DNA of 64,000 nt from Collinsella tanakaei. GTDB lineage: Bacteria; Actinomycetota; Coriobacteriia; Coriobacteriales; Coriobacteriaceae. The DNA lies in assembly GCF_030373545.1 (NCBI RefSeq), contig NZ_JAUDCO010000004.1, forward strand, positions 186,001 to 250,000, in the 5' to 3' direction. This document shows, in pieces, positions 15,474 to 24,296 of this stretch (the first letter of the stretch is position 1; each line of letters begins with the position of its first letter). Both the position numbers and the translations under genes were made by a program. Under the pieces are notes generated by a model. That model saw only the letters and a list, made by a program, of their open reading frames with translations, was not told the DNA's origin and made no database searches.

Positions 15474-15875
15474 ATGTCACCGAATCGTCGAATCGTTCAG
15501 GGCACCGGGCTGTTCTATCTGGTGTTCGGCATCATCGCGCTGATAACGGCTGCCGTCATGTTCTTCGGGGCACCGCTTGCCGAGTCCAGCATGGAAGACG
15601 GTACCGAGATCGCCATGATGTTCGGCATCATCCTCGCCATCATCGGCCTGTTCATGGTCGTCGCCGGCATCATCGGTCTGCGCGCCGCCAAGCACGACAA
15701 CCTGCTCAAGCCCTTCATCTACATTTCCGCCTTCATCGTCGTGCTGAACCTCGCCGAGATCGGCCTCACGTTCAGGAGCGGTGAGGGTGGTTCGATTTAC
15801 ATGAACCTCATCTACGCTGTATTCTCCTTCGTGGCGATCGTCGCCGCCTCGCGCGTTCTGAACGGCGACAAGTAG
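15474..15875 (+). CDS. Small four-helix membrane protein, unknown function
   Basis: A 133-residue protein with four hydrophobic segments: GLFYLVFGIIALITAAVMFF, MMFGIILAIIGLFMVVAGII, FIYISAFIVVLNLAEIGLTF and IYAVFSFVAIVAASRVL. The start at 15474 was chosen because AAAGGGAG precedes it; an upstream in-frame ATG has no such site. I do not recognise a named family. It diverges from the CmpB-family gene, is followed by a strong terminator, and precedes a LysR gene that shares the palindromic operator motif, so the three may form one regulated locus. Confidence 0.75.
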   Translation: MSPNRRIVQGTGLFYLVFGIIALITAAVMFFGAPLAESSMEDGTEIAMMFGIILAIIGLFMVVAGIIGLRAAKHDNLLKPFIYISAFIVVLNLAEIGLTFRSGEGGSIYMNLIYAVFSFVAIVAASRVLNGDK

Positions 15876-15918
15876 TCTGATGTCGATGGCCGAAAGCCGC
15901 GCGGTTGTCCGAATCCGT

Positions 15919-15962
15919 AACGGCGCCTGTCTGCATTGATGTGCGGACAGGCGCCGTTCTTC
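15919..15962 (+). terminator. Strong Rho-independent terminator
   Basis: The 16-bp stem AACGGCGCCTGTCTGC (15919-15934) pairs with 15943-15958 with one wobble, followed by CTTC. It closes the small membrane protein gene. Confidence 0.8.
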
Positions 15963-15979
15963 ATGAGGAAGCGGCCTTA

Positions 15980-16000
15980 TCGTCAATACTTGGTTGACGA
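15980..16000. promoter_or_regulatory. Palindrome TCGTCAA-N7-TTGACGA upstream of LysR gene
   Basis: The arms are 15980-15986 and 15994-16000. The dyad has the size of a LysR-type site and resembles the one at 15320-15345. Confidence 0.55.
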
Positions 16001-16129
16001 ATGCCGTCTCGCCATCATCCCGAATCTTGCAAGAGACGTATTCTTAAGGAAGAATACCGGAATTCTGGCGATACGCCGAGATCCGCTGTTCCGCAGCCGT
16101 AAGCGCACGTGTCATGTTGGGATTGAGGC

Positions 16130-17047
16130 ATGAACATCCGCCAGCTTCAGTATTTCTACCTCGCTGCCTGTTACGGCAGCTTTTCCGAGGCCGCTCGCGC
16201 CGAGGACGTTTCGGTCCAAGCGGTATCCAAGGCCATCATCGAGCTTGAGGAAGAGCTGGGGCAATCCCTATTTTTCCGTGAGGGGAGAAGTATTTCCCTC
16301 ACGGGATTTGGCAAAGCGATGGTCGGTCCTGCTCGTGAGGCGGTTGCGAGCTTCGATGCAGTGGGCAGGGCGGCGGAATCGTATGGCATGGCTGATGGCG
16401 ACGCGTCGCAGCAGATCCTCCGTATCATGCTCGTATCGCCCCCCTTTGCAAAATACGAGCTGGTGTGCAGCGCGCTTTCGCAACTGATTTCCCACATGAT
16501 CGGCACGAAGACCCATATTGCAATCGGCAGGGGAGCCGATGCGCTGGCCGATCTGCGTGCCGGCAACATCGACGCACTCATTACGATCGGTGCTTTTTCG
16601 AATCCCCGTTGTGTCACCCGCGCGCTCGGCAACGTATCGGTCGGTGCCTTCATGGGCAAGAAGCATCCTCTTCGCCGCAAGCGCCTTGTGAGCTTTGATG
16701 ACTTGGAGCCCTATCCGGTCCTGTTCAATAAAGACATCGATTCATTTAACGATACGATTCTGTCCGCATGTCAACGCAGCGGCCTCAGCTCGGATGTGGT
16801 GGAGATCCAAACCGACGCCGAGGTTGCCGATTTCCTCGAGTATCGGGACGGCTACGTGCTGGGCGTCTATCTCAAGGCGCTCGATATCAAACCGCTTGCC
16901 GCCATGCACAAGATCGATCCCGCAGATGCTCCTCCGATTCCCATATGCGTGGTGACGCTCAAGGGTAAGCAAGGCGAGAAGTACGAACGTCTCGATCGCT
17001 TTGTTTCCAGGGAGTTTTCCCTGCTTAAAAGGATGTTCAACGAGTAA
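16130..17047 (+). CDS. LysR-family transcriptional regulator
   Basis: A 305-residue regulator. Residues 1-60 are the winged helix-turn-helix (MNIRQLQYFYLAACYGSFSE, then VSVQAVSKAIIELEEELGQS and LFFREGRSISLT). The effector-binding domain follows from about residue 90. The upstream 130 bases contain a TCGTCAA palindrome that also occurs between the two preceding membrane-protein genes, so autoregulation and control of those genes are plausible. It converges with the MscS-like gene across a shared 15-bp terminator. The effector is unknown. Confidence 0.9.
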   Translation: MNIRQLQYFYLAACYGSFSEAARAEDVSVQAVSKAIIELEEELGQSLFFREGRSISLTGFGKAMVGPAREAVASFDAVGRAAESYGMADGDASQQILRIMLVSPPFAKYELVCSALSQLISHMIGTKTHIAIGRGADALADLRAGNIDALITIGAFSNPRCVTRALGNVSVGAFMGKKHPLRRKRLVSFDDLEPYPVLFNKDIDSFNDTILSACQRSGLSSDVVEIQTDAEVADFLEYRDGYVLGVYLKALDIKPLAAMHKIDPADAPPIPICVVTLKGKQGEKYERLDRFVSREFSLLKRMFNE

Positions 17048-17120
17048 GGGCGTCCCTAATCGACAAATCGGCCGCATACCGTCGGCAGAGTATCGCCGCA
17101 CCACGGACTATTCGACACGA

Positions 17121-17157
17121 AAAGGACCCTGGAACCAATGTTGTTCCAGGGTCCTTT
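17121..17157. terminator. Bidirectional terminator between convergent genes
   Basis: AAAGGACCCTGGAAC (17121-17135) pairs perfectly with 17143-17157. A-run and T-run flank it, so it serves both the LysR gene and the MscS-like gene. Confidence 0.9.
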
Positions 17158-17184
17158 CAGCATACGGTGCCGGACGGCGTCGCC

Positions 17185-20100
17185 CTAGTGACGATCGGTG
17201 TCGTTGAAGTCGTCGAAGTCCTCGTTCTCGTCCACGTATGCCTTGAAGGCTTCCTTTTGCTCCGCATTGAACTTGTCGGCAGCGGCCTTCTCTGCGGCGG
17301 TGGCCTTCTTGAACTTAATCGGCTGGTTGACCACGACCTGCGGGAACGGGATGGAGATGTCGTACTTGTCGAATAGCAGCTTCATCTCGCGATTCAGATC
17401 GCTGGTGAGCACGACGCGGTCCTTCTCGGCGCATTCGGCCACGATCTTGATGTTGACCGAGTTGTCGGCGAGCATCGTTACGCCCTTGTAGAACGGACCG
17501 TCGACGATGGCCGGCAGGCGGTCCTTGATGTTGGGCAGCTCCTTGGAAAGGATGCTCTCCACGCGCTCCAGGCTCTCGCCGTATTCGATGCCGACCTCGA
17601 CGGCGGCGAACGAATGCTCCTTGGTCATGTTGACCACATTGGAGATGTTGGAGTTGCGCAGCACGAGGATGTTGCCCGAGCCGTCGTTGATCTTGGTCGT
17701 GCGCACGCCGATTTCCATGACGGTGCCGCGCTGGCCACCGACCTGGATGATGTCGCCGACGCGGAACTCGCCCTCGAAGATGATGAACAGGCCGGCGATG
17801 ATGTCGGACACGATGCCCTGGGCACCGAGCGAGACGGCAAAGGTCAGAAGACCGGCAGAGGCGAGCAGCGTGGCGGTGTCGACGCCGAGCAGGCCCAGGC
17901 ACCAGTACAGGATGCCGATCATGGCGGCGTATTTGACGATGCTCACGCCGAGGCGGCATATGGTCACGCCGCGGGCATCGAGCACGCTCGAGATCATCTG
18001 CAGGATCTTTTGGATGATGGCCGAGATGGTCAGCGCCTCGCAGGCGAACATGAGGCTCGCCGTGATGGCGAAGATGTTGAGGCCGCGCTCCCACGAACCG
18101 CCGAGGATGTAGGAGAACAGGGAGTCCTCGCCGAAGACGGCATCCTTGAAGATAATCGCCAGGAACACGATGATGACCGCGGCGCTGCCGAACCAGCGCA
18201 GCACCTTGCCGACCTTCTGCTCGGGCGTCATCTCGTCCCAGTTGAAGGAGCGATTCAGCCAGCGGCTGGCAGCGGACTCGGAGCGCACCGTGCGGTCGCC
18301 GACGTTCACGTTGACGATGCGGCTGTTGTCACGGTTCTCCTCGGGTTCGTTCCCTTCGGCGGTCTGCTCCTCCGCGGGCATGGTGGTGTCGAAGGTGAGC
18401 AGGCAGAACACGATCGCCAGGCACACGAGTGCGACGACGCCGGTGGTGATGGTCAGCGGGGCGCGCTCGTTCATGAGCGCGCCCTCGGTGCCGGCGACGA
18501 ACACGTAGTAGTCGCTCGTCTCGGTAGCGGAGGCGTAGTACTGCTTGCCGTTGATGGTGATGTAGTCGCTGAAGCCGTCCTTGAGCTCGTCTTCGGCCAT
18601 GCCGCAATCGGTAGCCTTCTTGCCGACCATGTTGTCGTCCGGATAGTAGGCGAAGGTGCCGTCGGACTTGTTGATTGCGAACGCGAAACCGTCGACGCCG
18701 GCTTGCACGCCGTCCAGGACGTTGCCGATCTGGACGATCTCGAGCAGGTTCTCGAGGCGTGTCGGGCGGATGCCCAGCTGCACGAAGCCGGTGAGTTCGC
18801 CTTCCTTGTCATGCGTGGTCACGCCGATATATTGGCGCAGCTCGCCGGAAACCTCGTCGGGCTGCGGCTTTTGGACGAGATACTCCACGCCCTGCAGCAG
18901 CTTGCGGAACTCGTAGGACTGCTCTTCGGGATCCTCGGACAGCGTGAAGTTGGTGAAGCTGGAGTTGGTGGCGGTCATGACGCCCCGGTCATCGAACGTG
19001 AAGACGTATTGGATCTGGAGGGCGTCGGCGAGCTCCTGGAGCTTCGTGCGGGTGGCGAGCTCAGGGTTGTTATCGATGATATAGGCGGCGACCTGGGCCT
19101 TGGATAGGTAGCGCTCGCCGTACTGTTCGGTCAGCTCGTCGGCGCGCTGCTGGCTGCGCTTGATGGTCGAGGCGATCTGCTCGACGCGTTCGTTGTTGGT
19201 GAGCGACTGTGAGGACAGCGCGAACAGGGTCTGCATGTAGAACGAGACCACGAGCACGCAGATGAAGCCGACGATCGAGAGCACGGCGGCCTTACCGGCG
19301 ACGGAGCGGTTGAAGCGGAAGGCGCCGTGGTCGACATAGTGTTCCTCGTATCCCTCCTCGCTCTCGTGGCGGGCCTCGTCGCGCAGCACGAAGATGCCGT
19401 AGAGGGTGACGGCGGCGATGACCGCGAAGAACACGAACAGGATGACGCCGACCGTGACGCTGCCGGAGGCGGCGGTGTCGGACTCCGGAACGGCGGAGAT
19501 ATAGTAGGTATCACCCTGGAGCATGACGCGGCAGAACAGCTCCTCGCCGTCGATCTTCATGATTCCGGTGTTGCCGTCCTCGAGGTCGGCGACATTGAGG
19601 CCGGCGTCGATCGCGTCGGCGCCGATCAGGTCCTCGTCGGGGTGATAGGAGATGACCAAATCCTTGGCGGAGACGGCGAACACGTAGCCATGCTGGCCGA
19701 TCGAGATGTTGCGCAGCACGCTCGCGGTAGAGCCGGTCGCCTCGATGAGCTCGCGCAGCTCGGTCGGGTTCTGCTCGACGATCACCATGGTGTCGTCGTC
19801 GATGCGGTCGGCGTAGTAGCGCATGAGCCAGTCCTGCTCGGGCAGCTCGATCTCGACGGCAGCGGAGGGTTCATGCGTGCGGAAGGTGTCGCGCAGCGCG
19901 TTGAAGCGCGCGTAGGTGAAATCGGCTTTCGTCTCGCCGGACTGCGCGAGGACCTCGCCGTCGCGGTCGGTGACGAACAGGTTGTCGACGTCGAGCAGCT
20001 CGCGCAGCTCGACCATCTTGGCGTCGGTCTCGGCGTAGCCGGCGTCGTTTTGCGCCATATAGGCGACCTGAGCGGCCTTGGACTGGTAGATGGCGTCGAA

Positions 20101-20301
20101 CTGCTCGGTGTTCTGCACGGTCTCCTCGTCCGCCTCGGCGAGCAGGCGTTCGAGCTGGACGGCCTCCTGTTTCATCTCCTCGTCATAATTACCGTGGCTG
20201 AGCGAGCTTTGCATGTTGGTGAGCAGGGCGCCCATGACGATCATGCTGGCTGCGACGACGATCAACAACGCAGTAATCTTGATTCTAAGATGTTTGGACA
20301 T
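17185..20301 (-). CDS. MscS-family channel with two Cache-like extracellular sensor regions
   Basis: A 1038-residue membrane protein. Order: TM1 (about residues 7-27), a first extracellular sensor of about 250 residues ending in a Cache-like GYVFAVSAKDLVISYHPDED segment, TM2 (about 285-310), TM3 (about 337-360), a second sensor with GFAFAINKSDGTFAYYPDDN, TM4 (about 640-660), a charged linker, then three helices and the MscS core. The core is clear: LLASAGLLTFAVSLGAQGIV is the pore-lining helix and FRVGDIIQVGGQRGTVMEIG the beta domain. Ordinary MscS is about 290 residues. The start is the ATG at 20301 with TAGGAGGC upstream. It follows the solute-binding lipoprotein gene after 11 bases, so the two are one operon. 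The design suggests a channel tuned by an external ligand. The ligand is unknown. Confidence 0.9.
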   Translation of the reverse strand: MSKHLRIKITALLIVVAASMIVMGALLTNMQSSLSHGNYDEEMKQEAVQLERLLAEADEETVQNTEQFDAIYQSKAAQVAYMAQNDAGYAETDAKMVELRELLDVDNLFVTDRDGEVLAQSGETKADFTYARFNALRDTFRTHEPSAAVEIELPEQDWLMRYYADRIDDDTMVIVEQNPTELRELIEATGSTASVLRNISIGQHGYVFAVSAKDLVISYHPDEDLIGADAIDAGLNVADLEDGNTGIMKIDGEELFCRVMLQGDTYYISAVPESDTAASGSVTVGVILFVFFAVIAAVTLYGIFVLRDEARHESEEGYEEHYVDHGAFRFNRSVAGKAAVLSIVGFICVLVVSFYMQTLFALSSQSLTNNERVEQIASTIKRSQQRADELTEQYGERYLSKAQVAAYIIDNNPELATRTKLQELADALQIQYVFTFDDRGVMTATNSSFTNFTLSEDPEEQSYEFRKLLQGVEYLVQKPQPDEVSGELRQYIGVTTHDKEGELTGFVQLGIRPTRLENLLEIVQIGNVLDGVQAGVDGFAFAINKSDGTFAYYPDDNMVGKKATDCGMAEDELKDGFSDYITINGKQYYASATETSDYYVFVAGTEGALMNERAPLTITTGVVALVCLAIVFCLLTFDTTMPAEEQTAEGNEPEENRDNSRIVNVNVGDRTVRSESAASRWLNRSFNWDEMTPEQKVGKVLRWFGSAAVIIVFLAIIFKDAVFGEDSLFSYILGGSWERGLNIFAITASLMFACEALTISAIIQKILQMISSVLDARGVTICRLGVSIVKYAAMIGILYWCLGLLGVDTATLLASAGLLTFAVSLGAQGIVSDIIAGLFIIFEGEFRVGDIIQVGGQRGTVMEIGVRTTKINDGSGNILVLRNSNISNVVNMTKEHSFAAVEVGIEYGESLERVESILSKELPNIKDRLPAIVDGPFYKGVTMLADNSVNIKIVAECAEKDRVVLTSDLNREMKLLFDKYDISIPFPQVVVNQPIKFKKATAAEKAAADKFNAEQKEAFKAYVDENEDFDDFNDTDRH

Positions 20302-20312
20302 GCCGACGCCTC

Positions 20313-21176
20313 CTAGTTCCACTTGTCGATGAGCGTGTCGATGGTGTCGTCGTCGAGCATGCCCTGGATGGCGTCGGCGACCTTGGGCGAGAGCTCGGAG
20401 TCCTTCTGCGTGGCGACGCCGAAGGACTGTTCCTCGACCACGAAGTCATCGAGGATGTGGCGCTCGTTGTTCATGTAGGTCTGCGCGATGGCGCCGTCGA
20501 GCACCATCGTGTCGATCTCGCCCTCCTCGAGTGCGTCGGAAAGCTCCTGATAGGAAGGGTACTGAACTAGACGCCAGTGATCGAACTGCACGTCGCTGTT
20601 GTCCTCGTTGGCCGAGCGAACCTCGCCGTCGGAGAACCCGATTTCGTAGAGTTTGATGTTCAGCAGCGGGGCGGCGTTGGCACCGCTCATGGTGCCGAAC
20701 GTGCAGCCCTTGAGGTCGTCGATCGTCTCGAACAGCGACGAGTTCTGGACGACGGCGATGACCTTGTCATCGTAGTAGGCGGGGGAGAAGTCGAAGTTCT
20801 CGAGGCGGGCATCGGCGATGGAGTAGCACGCGACGAGCGCATCGACCTCGCCTTCGAGCAGGAGCTCCTTGCGGTTGTCGGGCAGGACCGTCGTGAACTC
20901 GACGTTCTTGTAGCCCAGACGGTTTGCCAGCTCGTTGGCGATGTCGATCTCGAGGCCGTAGTACTTGCCGGTTTTCTCGTTGAGATAGCCGAACCCGACG
21001 ATGTCGGCGCGAACGCCTACGCGCAGGGTGTCGGAGCTTGCCGTCGTTGCTATCGGCGACGAGCCGCTGGCGCTTCCCGTCGAGCTGCCGGCATCGGTGC
21101 AGCCGGCGAGCCCGGCGAGCGCGAGGACGCCAGCGAGCGCGGCGGCCCCGAACTGCCTCCGTGTAATTGTTTGCAT
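20313..21176 (-). CDS. Family-3 solute-binding lipoprotein, amino-acid type
   Basis: A 287-residue extracellular lipoprotein. The signal TRRQFGAAALAGVLALAGLAGC carries both a twin-arginine motif and a lipobox, with Cys26 as lipidation site. The mature part is a bacterial family-3 binding protein: LRVGVRADIVGFGYLNEKTG, YGLEIDIANELANRLGY, and DDLKGCTFGTMSGA. These usually bring polar amino acids to an ABC importer. No permease or ATPase gene is present here. Instead the gene is cotranscribed with the Cache-MscS channel, so it may present ligand to that protein. The start has AGGAGGGA upstream. The ligand cannot be read from sequence. Confidence 0.9.
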   Translation of the reverse strand: MQTITRRQFGAAALAGVLALAGLAGCTDAGSSTGSASGSSPIATTASSDTLRVGVRADIVGFGYLNEKTGKYYGLEIDIANELANRLGYKNVEFTTVLPDNRKELLLEGEVDALVACYSIADARLENFDFSPAYYDDKVIAVVQNSSLFETIDDLKGCTFGTMSGANAAPLLNIKLYEIGFSDGEVRSANEDNSDVQFDHWRLVQYPSYQELSDALEEGEIDTMVLDGAIAQTYMNNERHILDDFVVEEQSFGVATQKDSELSPKVADAIQGMLDDDTIDTLIDKWN

Positions 21177-21458
21177 CTTCCCTCCTGTGCTTGTGCAGAG
21201 CAGCTTATTTCAAACCTGTTAATTATCTCTACAAGCAGGGAAAAAGAGCAGGGTTTAAGGAGTGTTCAAAAAACAGTTGAGGATGAGCGATTAGACAGTT
21301 GGCAGCATGGCCAAAACGGTCTTACAGCTACCGAAGTCAGTCCTTCCGTTCGGAGTTTGAGGTGCGTCTCGAAACGTGGTGTGCCGCCCTTCCTCGGCGG
21401 CCGTAGTCTCGTTCGGCGGCCGCTTACCGCGATTCTGTTGCTTTGTGGCGCCTTGACT

Positions 21459-21586
21459 CGCGAAGTGAGTGTGTAGATTCGGAAAACCTTTGTATACCGT
21501 ATGGGTGGCAATTTATGTACCTGCGCTTTTGTTCCCTCAGTCCATCTAGCTACTCGCCGTTTGCGAATCGAAGCACTCACTTCGCG
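21459..21586. repeat. 128-bp palindromic element
   Basis: The arms 21459-21481 and 21564-21586 match at 19 of 23 positions (CGCGAAGTGAGTG...CACTCACTTCGCG). The right-arm core GAAGCACTCACTTCGCG recurs at 148-164. The gap 21177-21782 around it contains no gene; only this element and the rubrerythrin terminator are recognisable. Confidence 0.7.
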
Positions 21587-21706
21587 TAGATCGGGCTGTC
21601 GACTGGGGCGAATCTGCGCTTGGAATCGGCATTTCGGCGCCGCGGATGTTTTCCCAGTCTGCGGGAACGCGACCGACTCTTAGCAAGTCCACTCGGACAT
21701 GCTGCA

Positions 21707-21743
21707 CAAAAGAAGGGCGGCCCGGATTGCTCCGGACCGCCCT
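21707..21743 (-). terminator. Rho-independent terminator of reverse rubrerythrin
   Basis: AGGGCGGCCCGG (21714-21725) pairs with 21732-21743 with one wobble; on the minus strand TCTTTTGTG follows. Confidence 0.85.
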
Positions 21744-21782
21744 GGCGGCACGTAATATGTGCGTGCGTGGTTACGCTGCGAC

Positions 21783-22340
21783 TTAGCCGAAATAACGCTT
21801 CAGCAGACCGGCGAACGCCTTGCCGTGACGGGCCTCGTCACGAGCCATCTCGTGCACGGTGTCGTGGATGGCATCAAGGTTGGCGGCCTTGGCGCGCTTG
21901 GCAAGGTCGGTCTTGCCGGCGGTGGCGCCGTTCTCGGCCTCGACGCGCATCTCGAGGTTCTTCTTGGTGGAGTCGGTCACGACCTCGCCCAGCAGCTCAG
22001 CGAACTTGGCAGCGTGCTCGGCCTCCTCATAGGCGGCCTTCTCCCAGTACAGGCCGATCTCGGGATAGCCCTCGCGGTGAGCGACGCGGGCCATGGCGAG
22101 ATACATACCGACCTCGGAGCACTCGCCCTCGAAGTTGGCGCGCAGGTCGGCGACGATGTCCTCGGGGACCTCGGGGAGCTTGCCAACGCCCACGACGTGC
22201 TCAGCGGCCCAGGTCATATCGCTGTCCATCTTGGTGAAGCGGTCGCCGGAGACGCCGCACTGGGGGCACTTGAAACCCTCGGGCAGCTGATCGCCGTCGA
22301 ACTCCTCAACGTAACCGCAAACGGGGCAAACGAACTTCAT
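21783..22340 (-). CDS. Reverse rubrerythrin (NADH peroxidase subunit)
   Basis: A 185-residue protein with the domains swapped relative to classical rubrerythrin. Residues 1-35 are a rubredoxin-like Fe site (CPVCGY and CPQCGV). The rest is a four-helix diiron erythrin domain with the ligand segments [20 protein letters not shown] and [10 protein letters not shown]. Reverse rubrerythrins of clostridia reduce hydrogen peroxide and are strongly oxygen-induced. It therefore protects an anaerobe in the cytoplasm. The start has AAAGGGAAG upstream. It is monocistronic, with its own terminator and a promoter whose AT-rich dyad (CTCATATTGAG) could bind a PerR-like regulator. Confidence 0.95.
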   Translation of the reverse strand: MKFVCPVCGYVEEFDGDQLPEGFKCPQCGVSGDRFTKMDSDMTWAAEHVVGVGKLPEVPEDIVADLRANFEGECSEVGMYLAMARVAHREGYPEIGLYWEKAAYEEAEHAAKFAELLGEVVTDSTKKNLEMRVEAENGATAGKTDLAKRAKAANLDAIHDTVHEMARDEARHGKAFAGLLKRYFG

Positions 22341-22422
22341 GATCTTCCCTTTCGATCACAGGCGATTGCGTGCGCTCCCGGTCCGTATGGACCCTCTCCG
22401 GGCGGCACGCCGTACAGTTAGA

Positions 22423-22432
22423 ATTATGACCA
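22423..22432 (-). promoter_or_regulatory. Extended -10 promoter of reverse rubrerythrin
   Basis: The minus strand reads TGGTCATAAT, an extended -10 element. Upstream at about 22451-22461 lies CTCATATTGAG, a near-palindrome that could be an operator. Confidence 0.45.
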
Positions 22433-22515
22433 AATCGTGATGAACCAGACTCATATTGAGACTGATTCCTAAAAGTTCTCAGGACCTTCACAGTATGTTT
22501 GATTTGGAAAACTTC

Positions 22516-22831
22516 TCAGTCCAACGGGGCATCGAAATAGGAGCTTGATTCGTGCACAACACGGTCGATATAGACCGCGTCGTCCTTAACATGGTAGATG
22601 ATCACATAGTGCTGCGCCGAGACGCGGCGGTATTCGGCGTCGGGAGATTCTGGCAGCTCAATCAGCGTTCCGGAATGGGGGAACGCAGCGAGGAGGTTCA
22701 CCCGATTGGCGATTGCGGAGACGGCTCGGTTGGCCGCCTTTGGACTCGCGGGGGTCTCGCTGATATAGGTTCCGATCTCGCCGATATCGAGCTGCGCCAT
22801 GTTTCGCTGAAGAATTGTACGATGACTTCAT
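22516..22831 (-). pseudogene. ParE/RelE-like toxin gene with a probable start-proximal frameshift
   Basis: The readable frame starts at an ATG at 22800 and gives 94 residues (MAQLDIGEIGTYISE, then RRVSAQHYVIIYHVKDDAVY). This matches RelE/ParE-type toxins but lacks the first strand. The missing part, HRTILQRN, is present in frame just upstream and is preceded by a stop codon instead of a start. An ATG AAG at 22831-22826 lies one base out of frame. Removing the T complementary to 22825 would restore a normal N-terminus. A functional toxin is therefore doubtful. Upstream there is no clear antitoxin; only a 35-codon frame ends at the same place. Weak alternative: translation from 22800 gives a short protein. 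Confidence 0.6.
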
Positions 22832-23071
22832 CGTTGTTCTTTGCGTTTTCGCACCTTATGAATCGGTCTTATGGAGCCCTCCTCGCGAATATCTATATGC
22901 TGGTGTATAGGAGGAGGACAGCGTAGCGCGTACATTTGCTGATGAATATAGGTAGGAATCCAACAGCAACCTTACACAGCAGCGTGGGGGTCTTGCGAGC
23001 ACGGATTCAATCGGCAGACGTCTCCTGCGCCAGTGCGAGCGGACGGTCGCCGTGCCGATGACGTCGGCAAG

Positions 23072-23959
23072 CTACCGCATCCAGCATGAAGCACACGAGC
23101 CGCATCCGTTGCAGATCAGGCGGCTGCCGCATTGCCCGCATTGCTCGTGATAGACCGGTTGATAGAGGTCCTGCTCGGGGATCTCGAGGCCAAGGCGGTC
23201 GGTCAGGCGCCATGAGATGGGCGTGCCCTGGTAGCCCATGCCCGATTTCCAGGCCTGCTGGCTTTGCGGCTTCTTGCCGCGCAGACGATAGGTCCGCCCG
23301 TCCTTCACGAACACGCTGCCCGTCTCAATGAACGCAAACGTCACGTTGGCGGCCACGCACTCGCTGCGCAGGGAGCGCACCCAGGCAAAATCGCAGGGGC
23401 GAGCCCCGCCGTAGTTCTCGCCACCGCAGATAACCTGCTCGATGCCGTGGGGCCCTAGGCAGCCGGGCGCGGCATGCTCTACGGATACGGGCCCGATGAA
23501 CGGTGCGCACATGATGCCGCGATGCTTAGCGGGCGTGGCAAGCAGGATGGGAATGCGCTCGTTGGCGCGGCGCTGGTTCTCGCAGGTGACGTTCAGTATG
23601 ACGTTGTCCCAGCCGTCGCCCCAGTCGGTGGGAAGGCAGGCGGCAAAGCGCTCGGGTCGTTTGGTGAGGATATAGAACCGCACGTCAGGGCGCTCGCGGA
23701 TGATGTCCCATGCTGCGTTGCGCCATGGGTCGGCCTCGGGCACGAGGAAGTCGGACGTCATACAGACGCGGATGAGCTCGCCGGGGCGGACGCGGTACGA
23801 CCCCGAGCGCGTGCGCTGGACGGGGTAGTCGAAGTTCTTGGTGCGTACGACGCGCGACCCGTCGATGCCGCGTCGTTCGTCGTTGTAATACATGTAGCAG
23901 TTGTCGCAGCCTTCGCTCACACGCGTGCAGCCGTGCCAGGGATTCCATATGTCATGCAT
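23072..23959 (-). CDS. DUF5131 (phage Gp37/Gp68-like) protein with zinc-ribbon tail
   Basis: A 295-residue member of the DUF5131 family. The N-terminus shows the family's cysteine motif GCTRVSEGCDNCYMY, which suggests a metal cluster. TSDFLVPEADPWR, FYILTKRPERF and ICGGENYGGARPCDFAWVR are further conserved blocks. The C-terminal 30 residues add a CGQC...CNGCGSCASC cluster of six cysteines, likely a zinc ribbon. The start at 23959 has AAAGGAGG upstream. Family members are scattered in phages and bacteria; their chemistry is unknown. The gene stands alone between a 150-bp palindromic element and the ParE remnant, so it may have been acquired. Confidence 0.8.
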   Translation of the reverse strand: MHDIWNPWHGCTRVSEGCDNCYMYYNDERRGIDGSRVVRTKNFDYPVQRTRSGSYRVRPGELIRVCMTSDFLVPEADPWRNAAWDIIRERPDVRFYILTKRPERFAACLPTDWGDGWDNVILNVTCENQRRANERIPILLATPAKHRGIMCAPFIGPVSVEHAAPGCLGPHGIEQVICGGENYGGARPCDFAWVRSLRSECVAANVTFAFIETGSVFVKDGRTYRLRGKKPQSQQAWKSGMGYQGTPISWRLTDRLGLEIPEQDLYQPVYHEQCGQCGSRLICNGCGSCASCWMR

Positions 23960-24063
23960 GGCAGGCCCTCCTTTCGTGCGTGCGGGGCTGACGCCTGCGA
24001 AAAAGATAGCGCATGTGGCATATCGGCGGCGCACTGAGATCTACGGCAGACAGTGCCTGCTCT

Positions 24064-24215
24064 TCTGCAGATTTTTACGCGTTATGTACACGTGAATTTT
24101 CATGCCGGCCAAAACGGCACAGTTGGGCAGCTGCAATCCTTGGAAAAAGTCGCCGATCGGGTGTCCCTCCGAACGGGTCAAAATTCAGGCGGTACACAAC
24201 TAGGAAAAATCTGCA
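24064..24215. repeat. 152-bp imperfect palindromic element
   Basis: The left arm 24064-24100 (TCTGCAGATTTTTACGCGTT...GTGAATTTT) and right arm 24180-24215 (AAAATTCAGGCGGTACAC...AAAATCTGC) align with roughly three quarters identity. It contains no open frame, so the gap 24035-24296 is gene-free. Confidence 0.6.
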
Positions 24216-24296
24216 AAAACAAGAGGGCAAGCTGCCGCCGCAGGAAGGCTGCCGCTCGTTCGTGTTGTCCTTTCGGGCTTCATGTGGCTTCTCGCC

